Source: Thermodesulfitimonas autotrophica (GTDB taxonomy: Bacteria > Bacillota > Desulfotomaculia > Desulfotomaculales > Ammonificaceae). From it: a stretch of DNA of 64,000 nucleotides. The notes under the pieces were generated by a model, which was given only the letters and a program-made list of their open reading frames with translations, was not told where the DNA came from and did not search any database. The stretch is from the NCBI RefSeq assembly GCF_003815015.1, contig NZ_RKRE01000001.1:194460-258459 (forward strand). Reading direction: 5' to 3'. Below are positions 25,379 through 33,669 of the stretch, piece by piece (within the stretch, counting starts at the first letter, position 1; each line of letters begins with the position of its first letter). Both the position numbers and the translations under genes were made by a program.

Positions 25379-26713
25379 ATGATGGTAAACCGTTGCCCTG
25401 ACACCAGCGTTTTAACTCCTGAGGAGAAACGGCGGATAGCGCTTGAAAGGGCCAGGGAACTCAAAAGCCGTATTGCCGATTATCTAACGGTCCGGGACGC
25501 GATACCTACTGGTTTTGCCTGGGCAGAGAAAATTGGGTATTACAAAGCGCGGATAATTGAGCTCTTGGAGGCTTCGGCCTCGGACTGGGAAGACTGGCGC
25601 TGGCAGATGCGGAACCGGATTAGCGATGCCGCTTTTTTAGCAAAGTTGGTTGATCTGCCGGAAACACTTTTGGAGGAGATTAATGAAGTCGCGAAACACT
25701 ACCGGTGGGCGATTTCTCCTTACTACGCAGCCGTTGTTGCCGCTGCGGGTCCGGGCAGCCCGGTTTGGCGCCAGGCGGTGCCGTCGCTGGAGGAACTGCA
25801 GGATAGTGGCGGTAGCCTCGATCCGATGGCCGAGGAGTTGACCTCTCCCGCGCCCGGGATTACCCGGCGGTATCCCGACCGCCTGATTATCAACGTAACG
25901 AATGTGTGCGCTATGTACTGCCGCCATTGCCAGCGGCGGCGTAACATCGGGGAGGTCGACCGCCACCAGCCGCGCCGGGTGCTGGAGGCCGCCCTTGACT
26001 ATATCCGGTCGAACCCGGAGATCCGGGATGTATTGGTTACCGGTGGTGACGCCTTGCTTCTGCCGGACCACCAGTTAGATTGGTTGCTCGGCGAACTGCA
26101 CCGCATCCCCCACGTCGAGATTAAGAGGTTGGGTACGCGGACGCCGGTGACGCTGCCGCAGCGCATTACCGAAGAGTTGTGTGCTGTTTTGACCAAGTAC
26201 CCGCCCATTTACCTCAACACCCAGTTCAACCACCCGCTGGAGGTAACGCCAGAGGCGGCGCAGGCCTGCGACCGGCTGGTCCGCGCCGGTGTGGTTCTCG
26301 GCAACCAGGCGGTGCTCCTGCGGCACGTAAACAACGATCCCTTCGTAATGCGCCGTTTGAACCAGGAGTTGTTAAAGATCCGGGTTCGCCCCTACTACCT
26401 CTTTCAGGCCAAGGAGGTCCGCGGTACGCGGCACTTTATTACTGCGGTCGAGGAAGGGCTGGAGATTATGGAGCAGTTGCGCGGCTACACTTCCGGACTG
26501 GCTGTACCCACTTACATCATTAACGCCCCGGGCGGGTTGGGCAAGACTCCGGTAACGCCTGGCTATATCCTCGACCGGAAGCCCGGCCGGATTGTGCTGC
26601 GCACCTGGGAAAACCGGGTGGTAGCGTATCCGGCCGAGGTTGCGGCTGAAGAAACCACCTGCCCCAAAGATGCGGGAAGAGCGAAGCAGGCCCGGAAGCC
26701 GCCGGTGCTTTAG
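25379..26713 (+). CDS. eam: Radical SAM aminomutase, probably glutamate 2,3-aminomutase (beta-glutamate synthesis)
   Basis: The protein has 444 residues from the ATG at 25379 (AGGTGGTG upstream); an ATG follows directly as second codon. The radical SAM cluster motif is C177-C181-C184 (CAMYCRHC). The PLP lysine is K389 in GGLGKTPV. In lysine 2,3-aminomutase two Asp (293 and 330 in the Clostridium subterminale enzyme) hold the substrate amino group. Here the aligned positions are K345 (YYLFQAKEVRG) and N382 (YIINAPGG), with the same spacings (161, 37 and 7 residues). Lys and Asn at these places define characterised glutamate 2,3-aminomutase. The product beta-glutamate is a known compatible solute. 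The riboswitch upstream and trehalose gene downstream agree with an osmolyte role. Confidence 0.82.
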   Translation: MMVNRCPDTSVLTPEEKRRIALERARELKSRIADYLTVRDAIPTGFAWAEKIGYYKARIIELLEASASDWEDWRWQMRNRISDAAFLAKLVDLPETLLEEINEVAKHYRWAISPYYAAVVAAAGPGSPVWRQAVPSLEELQDSGGSLDPMAEELTSPAPGITRRYPDRLIINVTNVCAMYCRHCQRRRNIGEVDRHQPRRVLEAALDYIRSNPEIRDVLVTGGDALLLPDHQLDWLLGELHRIPHVEIKRLGTRTPVTLPQRITEELCAVLTKYPPIYLNTQFNHPLEVTPEAAQACDRLVRAGVVLGNQAVLLRHVNNDPFVMRRLNQELLKIRVRPYYLFQAKEVRGTRHFITAVEEGLEIMEQLRGYTSGLAVPTYIINAPGGLGKTPVTPGYILDRKPGRIVLRTWENRVVAYPAEVAAEETTCPKDAGRAKQARKPPVL

Positions 26714-26728
26714 GAGGGTGGTGCCATA

Positions 26729-28921
26729 GTGGGTAGATTATTAATCGTTTCCAACAGGTTACCGGTGACCGTGCTCCAGAAGAAGGGCGGCTACCGCTTT
26801 TTCCCCAGTATTGGCGGCCTGGCCACGGGACTAAAGTCGCTTCAGCGGTCGTGGGAGAGCCTCTGGATCGGCTGGCCGGGGGAGATCCAGGACGAAGAGG
26901 CGCGCGCGGAGCTGCGGGCGCGCCTGCTGACAGAATTTAACTGCCACCCGGTATTCCTTTCTCCTGCCGACGTAGAAAAATACTACGGTGGTTTCAGCAA
27001 CCGCACCATCTGGCCGCTCTTCCACTACTTCCCCGTTTATACCGTCTACGACGAAAGCTACTGGGAGGCCTATGAGCGGGTGAACCGGCTTTTCTGCCGG
27101 GAGATACTCCGGGTGGCAAGGCCTGATGATACCATCTGGGTGCACGATTACCATCTGATGCTGCTCCCGAAAATGCTCCGGGAGAAGCTCCCGGACGCGG
27201 CGATCGGCTTTTTCCTGCACATCCCTTTCCCGTCCTTTGAACTCTTCCGCCTTCTCCCGTGGCGGCGGGATATTTTAGAAGGCTTGTTAGGTGCTGACCT
27301 GGTGGGCTTCCATACCTATGATTACGCCCGGCACTTCTTAAGCAGCGTCCTCCACATCCTGGGCTACGACCATAAATTAGGGGAAATCATCACCCGGGAA
27401 CACGCAGCGAAGGTTGATTCCTTTCCTATGGGGATAGATTACGAACGCTTCTCCGGAGCCACTGCATTACCTGCCGTGCGAAGAGAGATAAGGCTATTGC
27501 GGCAGCAGTTGGGGGACACGAAAGTGGTGCTGTCTATTGACCGGTTGGATTATACCAAGGGCATTCCGCAGCGCCTTGAAGCGTTCAGCCTTTTTCTGAA
27601 GAAGTACCCGGAGTGGCGCGGCAAGGTAACCCTGCTTTTAGTGACCGCGCCTTCGCGGGTAAGCCTCGACCAGTACCGTCTGTTGCGAAGGCAGGTGGAT
27701 GAGCTTGTCGGGCGGATCAACGGGGAGTACGGGAGCGTCGGCTGGACGCCCATCCGCTACCTCAACCGCACCTTAACCTTCCATCCGCTGGCGGCAATGT
27801 ATGCGGTGGCCGATGTGGCGCTGGTCACGCCCCTGCGGGACGGGATGAACCTGATCGCGAAGGAGTATATCGCTACCCGCCGGGACGGGAAAGGCGTGCT
27901 GATCATCAGCGAGATGGCCGGGGCGGCGAGCGAGTTAGGCGAGGCGCTGGTGATAAACCCCAATAACAAGGCAGAAGTCGCGGAGGCGCTGCATTTGGCG
28001 CTGCAGATGCCGGAGGAAGAGCAGGTAGCCCGTAACCGGGTGATGCAGGAGCGGTTGAAACGGTGGAACGTGGCCTGCTGGGCGGAGAAATTTATGGAAA
28101 AATTGGCGGAAGTGAAAGAACGCCAGGAAGCGTTTTTGGTGAAGCGCCTGCGGCAGGCAAACAAAGAGCGCCTGGTGCGGGACTACGCGTCGGCTAAGCG
28201 CCGGCTGTTGCTGTTAGATTACGATGGGACACTCACCGGTTTTTTCGGCCGGCCGGAGGAGGCGAGGCCAGGTAACGAAATCCTGGAACTGCTTGCGCGA
28301 ATGGCTGCCGTGCCTGGGAACGAGGTCGTTCTTATCAGCGGCCGGGACAAGGAGACTTTAGAGGACTGGTTTGGGGACTTAGGGATCGGCCTGATCGCCG
28401 AGCACGGCGTATGGATCAAGGAGCAGGAAAAGGACTGGGAGATGATCGAACCGCTGACCAACGAGTGGAAAGAGGCGATCCGGCCGGTGCTCGAGTTGTA
28501 CGTTGACCGGACCCCGGGCGCCTTTATCGAAGAAAAGGGGTTTGCGCTCGTCTTTCACTACCGCAAGGCCGAACCGGAATTGGGCGCGCTGCGGGCGCGG
28601 GAACTGGTAAACCACTTGCTCAACCTTACCGCCAACCTGCACCTCCAGGTGTTAGAAGGAAACAAGGTGGTCGAGGTAAAGAACGCGGGAATTAATAAAG
28701 GCAGAGCGGCGTTACGCTGGATTGGCCGCGCGGCGTGGGATTTCATCCTCGCTGCGGGAGACGACCGGACCGACGAGGATCTCTTCGCCGTTCTTCCGGA
28801 GACAGCCTACTCGCTAAAGGTGGGGCTGACTCCCTCGCGGGCCCGGTTCAACCTTCCTTCGCCCAAGGAGGTGCTATCGTTGTTAGAGAAGTTGGTAGAT
28901 TTAGGACCCAGACACGGATAG
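26729..28921 (+). CDS. otsAB: Bifunctional trehalose-6-phosphate synthase / trehalose-6-phosphate phosphatase
   Basis: The protein has 730 residues with a GTG start and TAGGAGGGTGG upstream, 15 bases after the aminomutase stop. Residues 1-465 are a GT20 glycosyltransferase: LLIVSNRLPVTV, WVHDYHLMLLP, the GIDYERF segment, SIDRLDYTKGIPQRL and LRDGMNLIAKEY. Residues about 490-725 are a HAD-IIB phosphatase: LLLLDYDGTLTGF, ISGRDKETLEDWF and AAGDDRTDEDLF. The fusion makes trehalose from UDP- or other NDP-glucose and glucose 6-phosphate. It shares the riboswitch-controlled transcript with the aminomutase and ends in a terminator. Confidence 0.94.
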   Translation: MGRLLIVSNRLPVTVLQKKGGYRFFPSIGGLATGLKSLQRSWESLWIGWPGEIQDEEARAELRARLLTEFNCHPVFLSPADVEKYYGGFSNRTIWPLFHYFPVYTVYDESYWEAYERVNRLFCREILRVARPDDTIWVHDYHLMLLPKMLREKLPDAAIGFFLHIPFPSFELFRLLPWRRDILEGLLGADLVGFHTYDYARHFLSSVLHILGYDHKLGEIITREHAAKVDSFPMGIDYERFSGATALPAVRREIRLLRQQLGDTKVVLSIDRLDYTKGIPQRLEAFSLFLKKYPEWRGKVTLLLVTAPSRVSLDQYRLLRRQVDELVGRINGEYGSVGWTPIRYLNRTLTFHPLAAMYAVADVALVTPLRDGMNLIAKEYIATRRDGKGVLIISEMAGAASELGEALVINPNNKAEVAEALHLALQMPEEEQVARNRVMQERLKRWNVACWAEKFMEKLAEVKERQEAFLVKRLRQANKERLVRDYASAKRRLLLLDYDGTLTGFFGRPEEARPGNEILELLARMAAVPGNEVVLISGRDKETLEDWFGDLGIGLIAEHGVWIKEQEKDWEMIEPLTNEWKEAIRPVLELYVDRTPGAFIEEKGFALVFHYRKAEPELGALRARELVNHLLNLTANLHLQVLEGNKVVEVKNAGINKGRAALRWIGRAAWDFILAAGDDRTDEDLFAVLPETAYSLKVGLTPSRARFNLPSPKEVLSLLEKLVDLGPRHG

Positions 28922-28960
28922 GTTTTGGGGCGGCGACGCTGGCGCAGTCTTCCCTTTAAC

Positions 28961-28995
28961 AACACTGCCGGGCCGGGCGGTGTTTTTATTTAATT
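28961..28995 (+). terminator. Intrinsic terminator after the osmolyte operon
   Basis: AACACTGCC/GGCGGTGTT stem (one wobble pair), loop of 6 bases, then TTTATTTAATTTT. Confidence 0.82.
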
Positions 28996-29071
28996 TTGAA
29001 AAGGTGGGTGGGCAGGAGTTTGGTAACTGGTTAACGAAGTAAATTTAGTAAAACTGTGGAGGTGGGGAGAG

Positions 29072-31252
29072 ATGCGCCGGTTTCGCTTGGTTCTGTTTCT
29101 CTGCGGGCTTTTTTCATTGATGGTGGCCGCGCCTGCCCTGGCCCAGGGGGAAAACGTGCCGGTGAGCCTGGAGCAGGCGATCCGCACCGCGCGGGCGAAC
29201 CTCAGCATCCCGCCGGAGTGCACCGTTTTTAATTCCGGCTTCGAGCAGGGGCCGCTCGGGAGCTTTTGGCAGCTCAACTGGCTGAGTCCCAGGGGATTAA
29301 GAAACGTTAGCGTGAACGTGGACGCCTGTACCGGTGAAATCGTGAGCTTTCATTCTTTCCGGGCAGGTGGGGAGCCGGCCGGCCGCCTGCCGCGCTACTC
29401 CCGGGAGGAGGTGCGGCCGGTAGCGGAAGCGCTGGTGAAAAGGTTAGCCCCGCAGAAGTGGGGGGTGCTGCGGCTTGAGGCTGCACCCGGGCGCTCCTGG
29501 GATGCAGCGCAGCATGCTTTTATTTACGTCCGTTACGTGAACGGCATCCCCTTTCCGGAAAACGGCGTGCGGGTGGTGGTGGACGGGAACACCAAGGAAG
29601 TGATAGAGTACACGCTGAGCTGGACCGCGGACGCGGTCTTCCCCGCGGCTAAAGGGATGCTGCCGCGGGAGGAGGCGCTGCGGCGCTACCGGGAGCAGGT
29701 GCAGCCGCACCTCCAGTACTTCGTGCCCGTAGCGCCGGAGAACCCCGAGCGCCAGCGGCCTTACCTGGTTTATTCCCTGGAGCCGGAGGAACTGGCGGTG
29801 GATGCCTTCACCGGGAAGGTGCTCACGGGAATGACGCCTGCCGCCACGCCTTTCGGTGAGATGTTCGGGGTGCCGGGCGGAGGCGGAGAGAGGGCTTTTT
29901 CTCCGGCGGAGCAGCGGGAAATAGAAGCAGTAGGTGAGTTGCTCCCGGCGGCGAAGGCGGTGGCGGTGGTACGAGAGCTTGTGCCGCAGGCCGCCGCGGC
30001 GGACCTCGACCGGAGCAGCCTCAATGTCGGCGGCCCCTGGCAGGAGGAGAAGGTGTGGCAGCTCTCTTTCAGCAATAAGGACCGCGGGCTCCGCATCGAT
30101 GCGGTAGTCAGCGCGGTAACCGGTGAACTTTTGCATCTTTACGTTATGTCAACGGAAAACGAGGAGCCCCGGCCGGTGGTTGCGGCAAAGCGGCAGGAAG
30201 CGAAGCTCGACCGGGAAGAGGCGCGCCGGATAGCGGAAGAGTTCCTGAAAAAAGCGGCCCCGGCCCTTTTGCCGGAGGCGCGGTGTGCGCAGTGCGAGTT
30301 TTTCGCCCTACCCTACCCGAATCCCGCCTACCACTGCGTTTACCAGCGGTACGTCAACGGCTTGCCGTGCCCGAGCAACTCCCTGTCGGTACAGGTGGAT
30401 GCGGTGACGGGCGAGGTGATCGGCTACAGCCGGCAGTGGGTCCGGGCGGTCTTCCCCCCGCCGGCGGAGGCCATAACCCCCGCAGCGGCCCTGGAGCGTT
30501 ACCTCGACGCCTTTGGTTTTGAACCCCGCTACATCCGGCTGGTTGCCGGGACACCGCGGGAGGTTTTCAGCGATCCTGATGATCCTTTCGGCTGGAAGAA
30601 GGCGGAGATCCGCCTGGTTTACGCGCTGAAGCTGCCTGGAGGCTACCCGGCGGTCTGGCTCGACGCGCAGAGCGGTGAGTTTATCGATTACGAAGGGAAT
30701 CCGGTAGCGGTGAAACCGGCGCCCGCTTTCAGCGACGTGGCGGGGAGCCGCTTCGCGCAGGAGATCGGCCTCTTGAAGGAAGCGGGTGTTGTCAAGGGCT
30801 GCCAAGGCCGCTTCCGGCCCCGCGACCCCGTGACGCAGGCGGAATTAGTGGCGATGATCGTGGCGGCACAAAGCCCGGTCGCGGTGCCGCAGGCGGCAGG
30901 AGGCGCGCCTTGGTACAGCGAGGCTTACGAGCAGGCGCGGCTGCGCGGCATTATCGAGGCAAAGGAGATAGCGCCGGACCGGCCGGTCCAGCGCCTGGAG
31001 CTGGCGCGACTGTTGGTGCGGGGCCTCGGCTACCGGCAGGTGGCGGAGTTACCGGAGCTTTACCGGCTTCCCTTCGCGGATGCCGCCGGGGTGCCGCTTG
31101 CGGACCGGGGCTACGCCGCGCTGGCCTGGGGGTTGAGGCTCTTTCCGTGGCCGGGCGGCGATTTTGGTCCGGCGGCGGTTGTAAAGCGGGAGGAGGCGGC
31201 GGCAGCAATAGTGCGGTTCCTGCGGGCGCCGCGTCCCTGCAATGCGGGATAG
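29072..31252 (+). CDS. Secreted YcdB/YcdC-domain protein with C-terminal S-layer homology motifs
   Basis: The protein has 726 residues. A signal peptide (VLFLCGLFSLMVAAPALA) is cut at about residue 25. Several copies of a PepSY-like YcdB/YcdC unit follow, each with a pattern such as YVNGIPFPENGVRVVVDGNT or YVNGLPCPSNSLSVQVDAVT and a closing GEVI-type strand. Residues about 550-722 carry three SLH motifs: FSDVAGSRFAQEIGLLKEAG, WYSEAYEQARLRGIIEA and FADAAGVPLADRGYAALAWG. The SLH part should tether it to cell-wall polymer. The function of the YcdB units is unknown; they may inhibit or modulate peptidases. It forms a single-gene unit. Confidence 0.85.
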   Translation: MRRFRLVLFLCGLFSLMVAAPALAQGENVPVSLEQAIRTARANLSIPPECTVFNSGFEQGPLGSFWQLNWLSPRGLRNVSVNVDACTGEIVSFHSFRAGGEPAGRLPRYSREEVRPVAEALVKRLAPQKWGVLRLEAAPGRSWDAAQHAFIYVRYVNGIPFPENGVRVVVDGNTKEVIEYTLSWTADAVFPAAKGMLPREEALRRYREQVQPHLQYFVPVAPENPERQRPYLVYSLEPEELAVDAFTGKVLTGMTPAATPFGEMFGVPGGGGERAFSPAEQREIEAVGELLPAAKAVAVVRELVPQAAAADLDRSSLNVGGPWQEEKVWQLSFSNKDRGLRIDAVVSAVTGELLHLYVMSTENEEPRPVVAAKRQEAKLDREEARRIAEEFLKKAAPALLPEARCAQCEFFALPYPNPAYHCVYQRYVNGLPCPSNSLSVQVDAVTGEVIGYSRQWVRAVFPPPAEAITPAAALERYLDAFGFEPRYIRLVAGTPREVFSDPDDPFGWKKAEIRLVYALKLPGGYPAVWLDAQSGEFIDYEGNPVAVKPAPAFSDVAGSRFAQEIGLLKEAGVVKGCQGRFRPRDPVTQAELVAMIVAAQSPVAVPQAAGGAPWYSEAYEQARLRGIIEAKEIAPDRPVQRLELARLLVRGLGYRQVAELPELYRLPFADAAGVPLADRGYAALAWGLRLFPWPGGDFGPAAVVKREEAAAAIVRFLRAPRPCNAG

Positions 31253-31421
31253 AATTGCCGTTCGACAGGTTGTTCGTTTTAGGACGGAAGGCGGGTATAA
31301 GTTCTTTCCCCGGTGGAGCCGCAGAGGTTTTACGCGGCGCTGCGGGCCCGGCTTGACGGCATTGCAGGTTAGTAATGCTGCCTAGCGCATCCGGCACCTA
31401 AAGTGAAGGAGTGAAAAACGT

Positions 31422-31556
31422 ATGTGGCGCAGGCGGGCGGCGGCTGGTGTACTCGTCGGGTTGGGTGGAGTGCTAACAAGCTTTTGTATCTGGTTTTTCT
31501 GGTGCCGTCTGGTTCCGGCCCCCGGAAGGGGGCCGGTTGTTTTGTGGTATAATTGA
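31422..31556 (+). CDS. Possible small single-span membrane protein (44 aa)
   Basis: ATG start with GAAGGAG 10 bases before. The 44-residue product has a basic start (MWRRR) and one hydrophobic segment (AAAGVLVGLGGVLTSFCIWF). The last third of the frame coincides with a terminator hairpin and with the uvrB -10 element, so the C-terminal residues could be chance. I do not recognise it. Confidence 0.4.
   Translation: MWRRRAAAGVLVGLGGVLTSFCIWFFWCRLVPAPGRGPVVLWYN
31515..31544 (+). terminator. Intrinsic terminator upstream of uvrB
   Basis: Perfect 9-bp stem CCGGCCCCC/GGGGGCCGG with GGAA tetraloop, then TTGTTTTG. Confidence 0.8.
31545..31553 (+). promoter_or_regulatory. Extended -10 promoter element for uvrB
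   Basis: TGGTATAAT, a consensus extended -10, lies 26 bases before the uvrB start. The -35 position is occupied by the terminator hairpin. No LexA-type box was found around it. Confidence 0.6.
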
Positions 31557-31579
31557 GAAAACAGGGCCTTTAAACGAGT

Positions 31580-33637
31580 GTGGTTCAAGTGGCTGTTTTT
31601 AAGCTGTATTCGCCCTTTGCGCCGGCGGGGGACCAGCCGCAGGCGATTGAAAAGTTGGTGGCCGGGATCGAGAAAGGTTACCGGATGCAGACGCTTTTGG
31701 GCGTCACCGGCTCGGGGAAGACCTTTACGATGGCCAACGTGATCGCGCGGGTGGGGCGGCCGACGCTGGTGCTGGCGCCGAATAAGACGCTGGCGGCGCA
31801 GCTCTGCAGCGAGTTCAAGGAGTTTTTCCCCGAAAACGCGGTGGAGTACTTCGTCAGCTACTACGACTATTACCAGCCGGAGGCCTACCTGCCGCAGGCC
31901 GACCTTTATATCGAGAAGGACTCGCTGATCAACGACGAGATTGACAAACTGCGGCACGCGGCGACGGCGGCGGTCTTAGAGCGGCGGGACGTGATCATCG
32001 TAGCGAGCGTCTCTTGCATCTACAGCCTCGGCAACCCGGTTGATTATGCGGCGCAGGTGGTTTCTTTGCGGCGCGGGGAAAGCTACGACCGGGACGCGGT
32101 GCTGCGGAAGTTAGTCCAGATCCGCTACGAGCGCAACGACATCAATTTTACGCGCGGGAAGTTCCGGGTGCGGGGCGACGTGATAGATGTCTTCCCGGCG
32201 GCGGAGTCGGAACGGGCGGTGCGGGTGGCGTTTTTCGGGGACGAGGTGGAGCGTATCTTAGAGTTTGACCCGCTGACGGGGAACGTTCTCGGCGAGCGCT
32301 ACCATGTTTCTTTCTTTCCGGCGACCCACTACGTCACGGCGGAAGACCGCTGGGAGGCGATCCTGGCGGCGATTGAAGAAGAGCTGGCGGAACGAGTCGC
32401 GTGGTTCCAGGCGCAGGGGAAGCTGCTCGAGGCGCAGCGGATAGAGACGCGGACACGCTTCGACCTGGAGATGCTCCGGGAGGTCGGGTACTGCAAAGGG
32501 ATCGAGAACTATTCCCGCTACCTTACCGGCCGGGCGCCCGGCGAGCCGCCCTATACGCTTCTGGATTACTTTCCGCAGGATTTTTTGATTTTTATTGACG
32601 AGTCGCACGTAGCGGTCCCGCAGCTCCACGGGATGTATGAAGGCGACCGCGCGCGAAAGGAAGCGTTGGTCGAATATGGCTTCCGACTGCCTTCGGCTTT
32701 TGATAACCGGCCGCTCAAGTTCGAAGAGTTCATCCAGCGGGTGAACCAGGTGGTCTTCGTTTCGGCGACGCCGGGAGACTACGAGGTGCAGCACAGCGCG
32801 CAGGTGGTGGAGCAGATCGTGCGGCCGACGGGGCTGGTGGACCCGCCCTTAGTGGTGCGGCCGACGCAGGGACAGATAGATGACCTTCTGGGGGAAATCC
32901 GGACCCGAACGGCACGGGGCGAGCGGGTGCTGGTGACGACGCTGACGAAGCGAATGGCGGAGGACCTGGCTGACTACCTGCGGGAATTGGGGATCAAGGT
33001 CCGCTACCTGCATGCGGACATTGATACCTTAGAGCGAATGGCGATTATCCGCGACTTGCGCTTAGGGGTTTGCGATGTATTAGTAGGAATTAACCTGCTG
33101 CGGGAGGGGCTGGACCTGCCGGAGGTGAGCTTGGTCGCCATCCTGGACGCCGATAAGGAAGGCTACCTGCGTTCGGAGCGCTCGCTCATTCAGACCGCCG
33201 GGCGGGCGGCCCGGAACGTGAACGGCTTGGTGGTCCTCTACGCCGATGCGGTGACCGGCTCGATGCAGCGGGCGATCGCCGAGACGGAGCGGCGGCGGCA
33301 GGTGCAGCTCGCCTACAACCATGAACACGGTATCGAACCACGGACGGCACAAAAGCCCGTGCGGGACGTGATCGAAGCGACAAAGGTCGCTGAGGAGAAA
33401 GGCCTTTATACGCTGCGGCCGCGGGAGATGACGGTGGCGCAGCTCCGGCAGCTCGCGAAGGCCTACGAGAAACAGATGCGGGAGGCGGCGAAGCAGTTGG
33501 AATTCGAGCTGGCGGCGCAGTTGCGGGATGTGCTGTTAGAGCTGCGGGCGGAACTGGCGGTGCGGGAAGGCGCTGGAGAGAAAAGGCGGCAGGACGAAGG
33601 CGGAAGGGTGAAGAGGAAGGTAGGGGCGAGGGGTTAG
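31580..33637 (+). CDS. uvrB: Excinuclease ABC subunit B
   Basis: The protein has 685 residues. UvrB is the DNA-damage verification helicase of nucleotide excision repair. Visible are [10 protein letters not shown], Walker [16 protein letters not shown], the beta-hairpin region [20 protein letters not shown], the DESH box IFIDESHV, motif [19 protein letters not shown] and QTAGRAARN, and the C-terminal UVR motif ([20 protein letters not shown]). A basic tail of about 25 residues follows. GTG at 31580 or at 31589 could be the start; the second has a better placed GAGTGTGG. First gene of uvrB-uvrA-uvrC. Confidence 0.97.
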   Translation: MVQVAVFKLYSPFAPAGDQPQAIEKLVAGIEKGYRMQTLLGVTGSGKTFTMANVIARVGRPTLVLAPNKTLAAQLCSEFKEFFPENAVEYFVSYYDYYQPEAYLPQADLYIEKDSLINDEIDKLRHAATAAVLERRDVIIVASVSCIYSLGNPVDYAAQVVSLRRGESYDRDAVLRKLVQIRYERNDINFTRGKFRVRGDVIDVFPAAESERAVRVAFFGDEVERILEFDPLTGNVLGERYHVSFFPATHYVTAEDRWEAILAAIEEELAERVAWFQAQGKLLEAQRIETRTRFDLEMLREVGYCKGIENYSRYLTGRAPGEPPYTLLDYFPQDFLIFIDESHVAVPQLHGMYEGDRARKEALVEYGFRLPSAFDNRPLKFEEFIQRVNQVVFVSATPGDYEVQHSAQVVEQIVRPTGLVDPPLVVRPTQGQIDDLLGEIRTRTARGERVLVTTLTKRMAEDLADYLRELGIKVRYLHADIDTLERMAIIRDLRLGVCDVLVGINLLREGLDLPEVSLVAILDADKEGYLRSERSLIQTAGRAARNVNGLVVLYADAVTGSMQRAIAETERRRQVQLAYNHEHGIEPRTAQKPVRDVIEATKVAEEKGLYTLRPREMTVAQLRQLAKAYEKQMREAAKQLEFELAAQLRDVLLELRAELAVREGAGEKRRQDEGGRVKRKVGARG

Positions 33638-33669
33638 GGGGCAGAAGCCCAAACTTTAGGCTCATAACG

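Noticed and set aside
25379-26713. Lysine 2,3-aminomutase (KamA) as annotation
   Set aside because: The two substrate-binding Asp of lysine 2,3-aminomutase are Lys345 and Asn382 here, the pair found in glutamate 2,3-aminomutase.
31265-31290. LexA (SOS) box before uvrB at the GTTCGACAGGTTGTTCG stretch
   Set aside because: The two GTTCG parts are in the same orientation, not inverted as in GAAC-N4-GTTC boxes.
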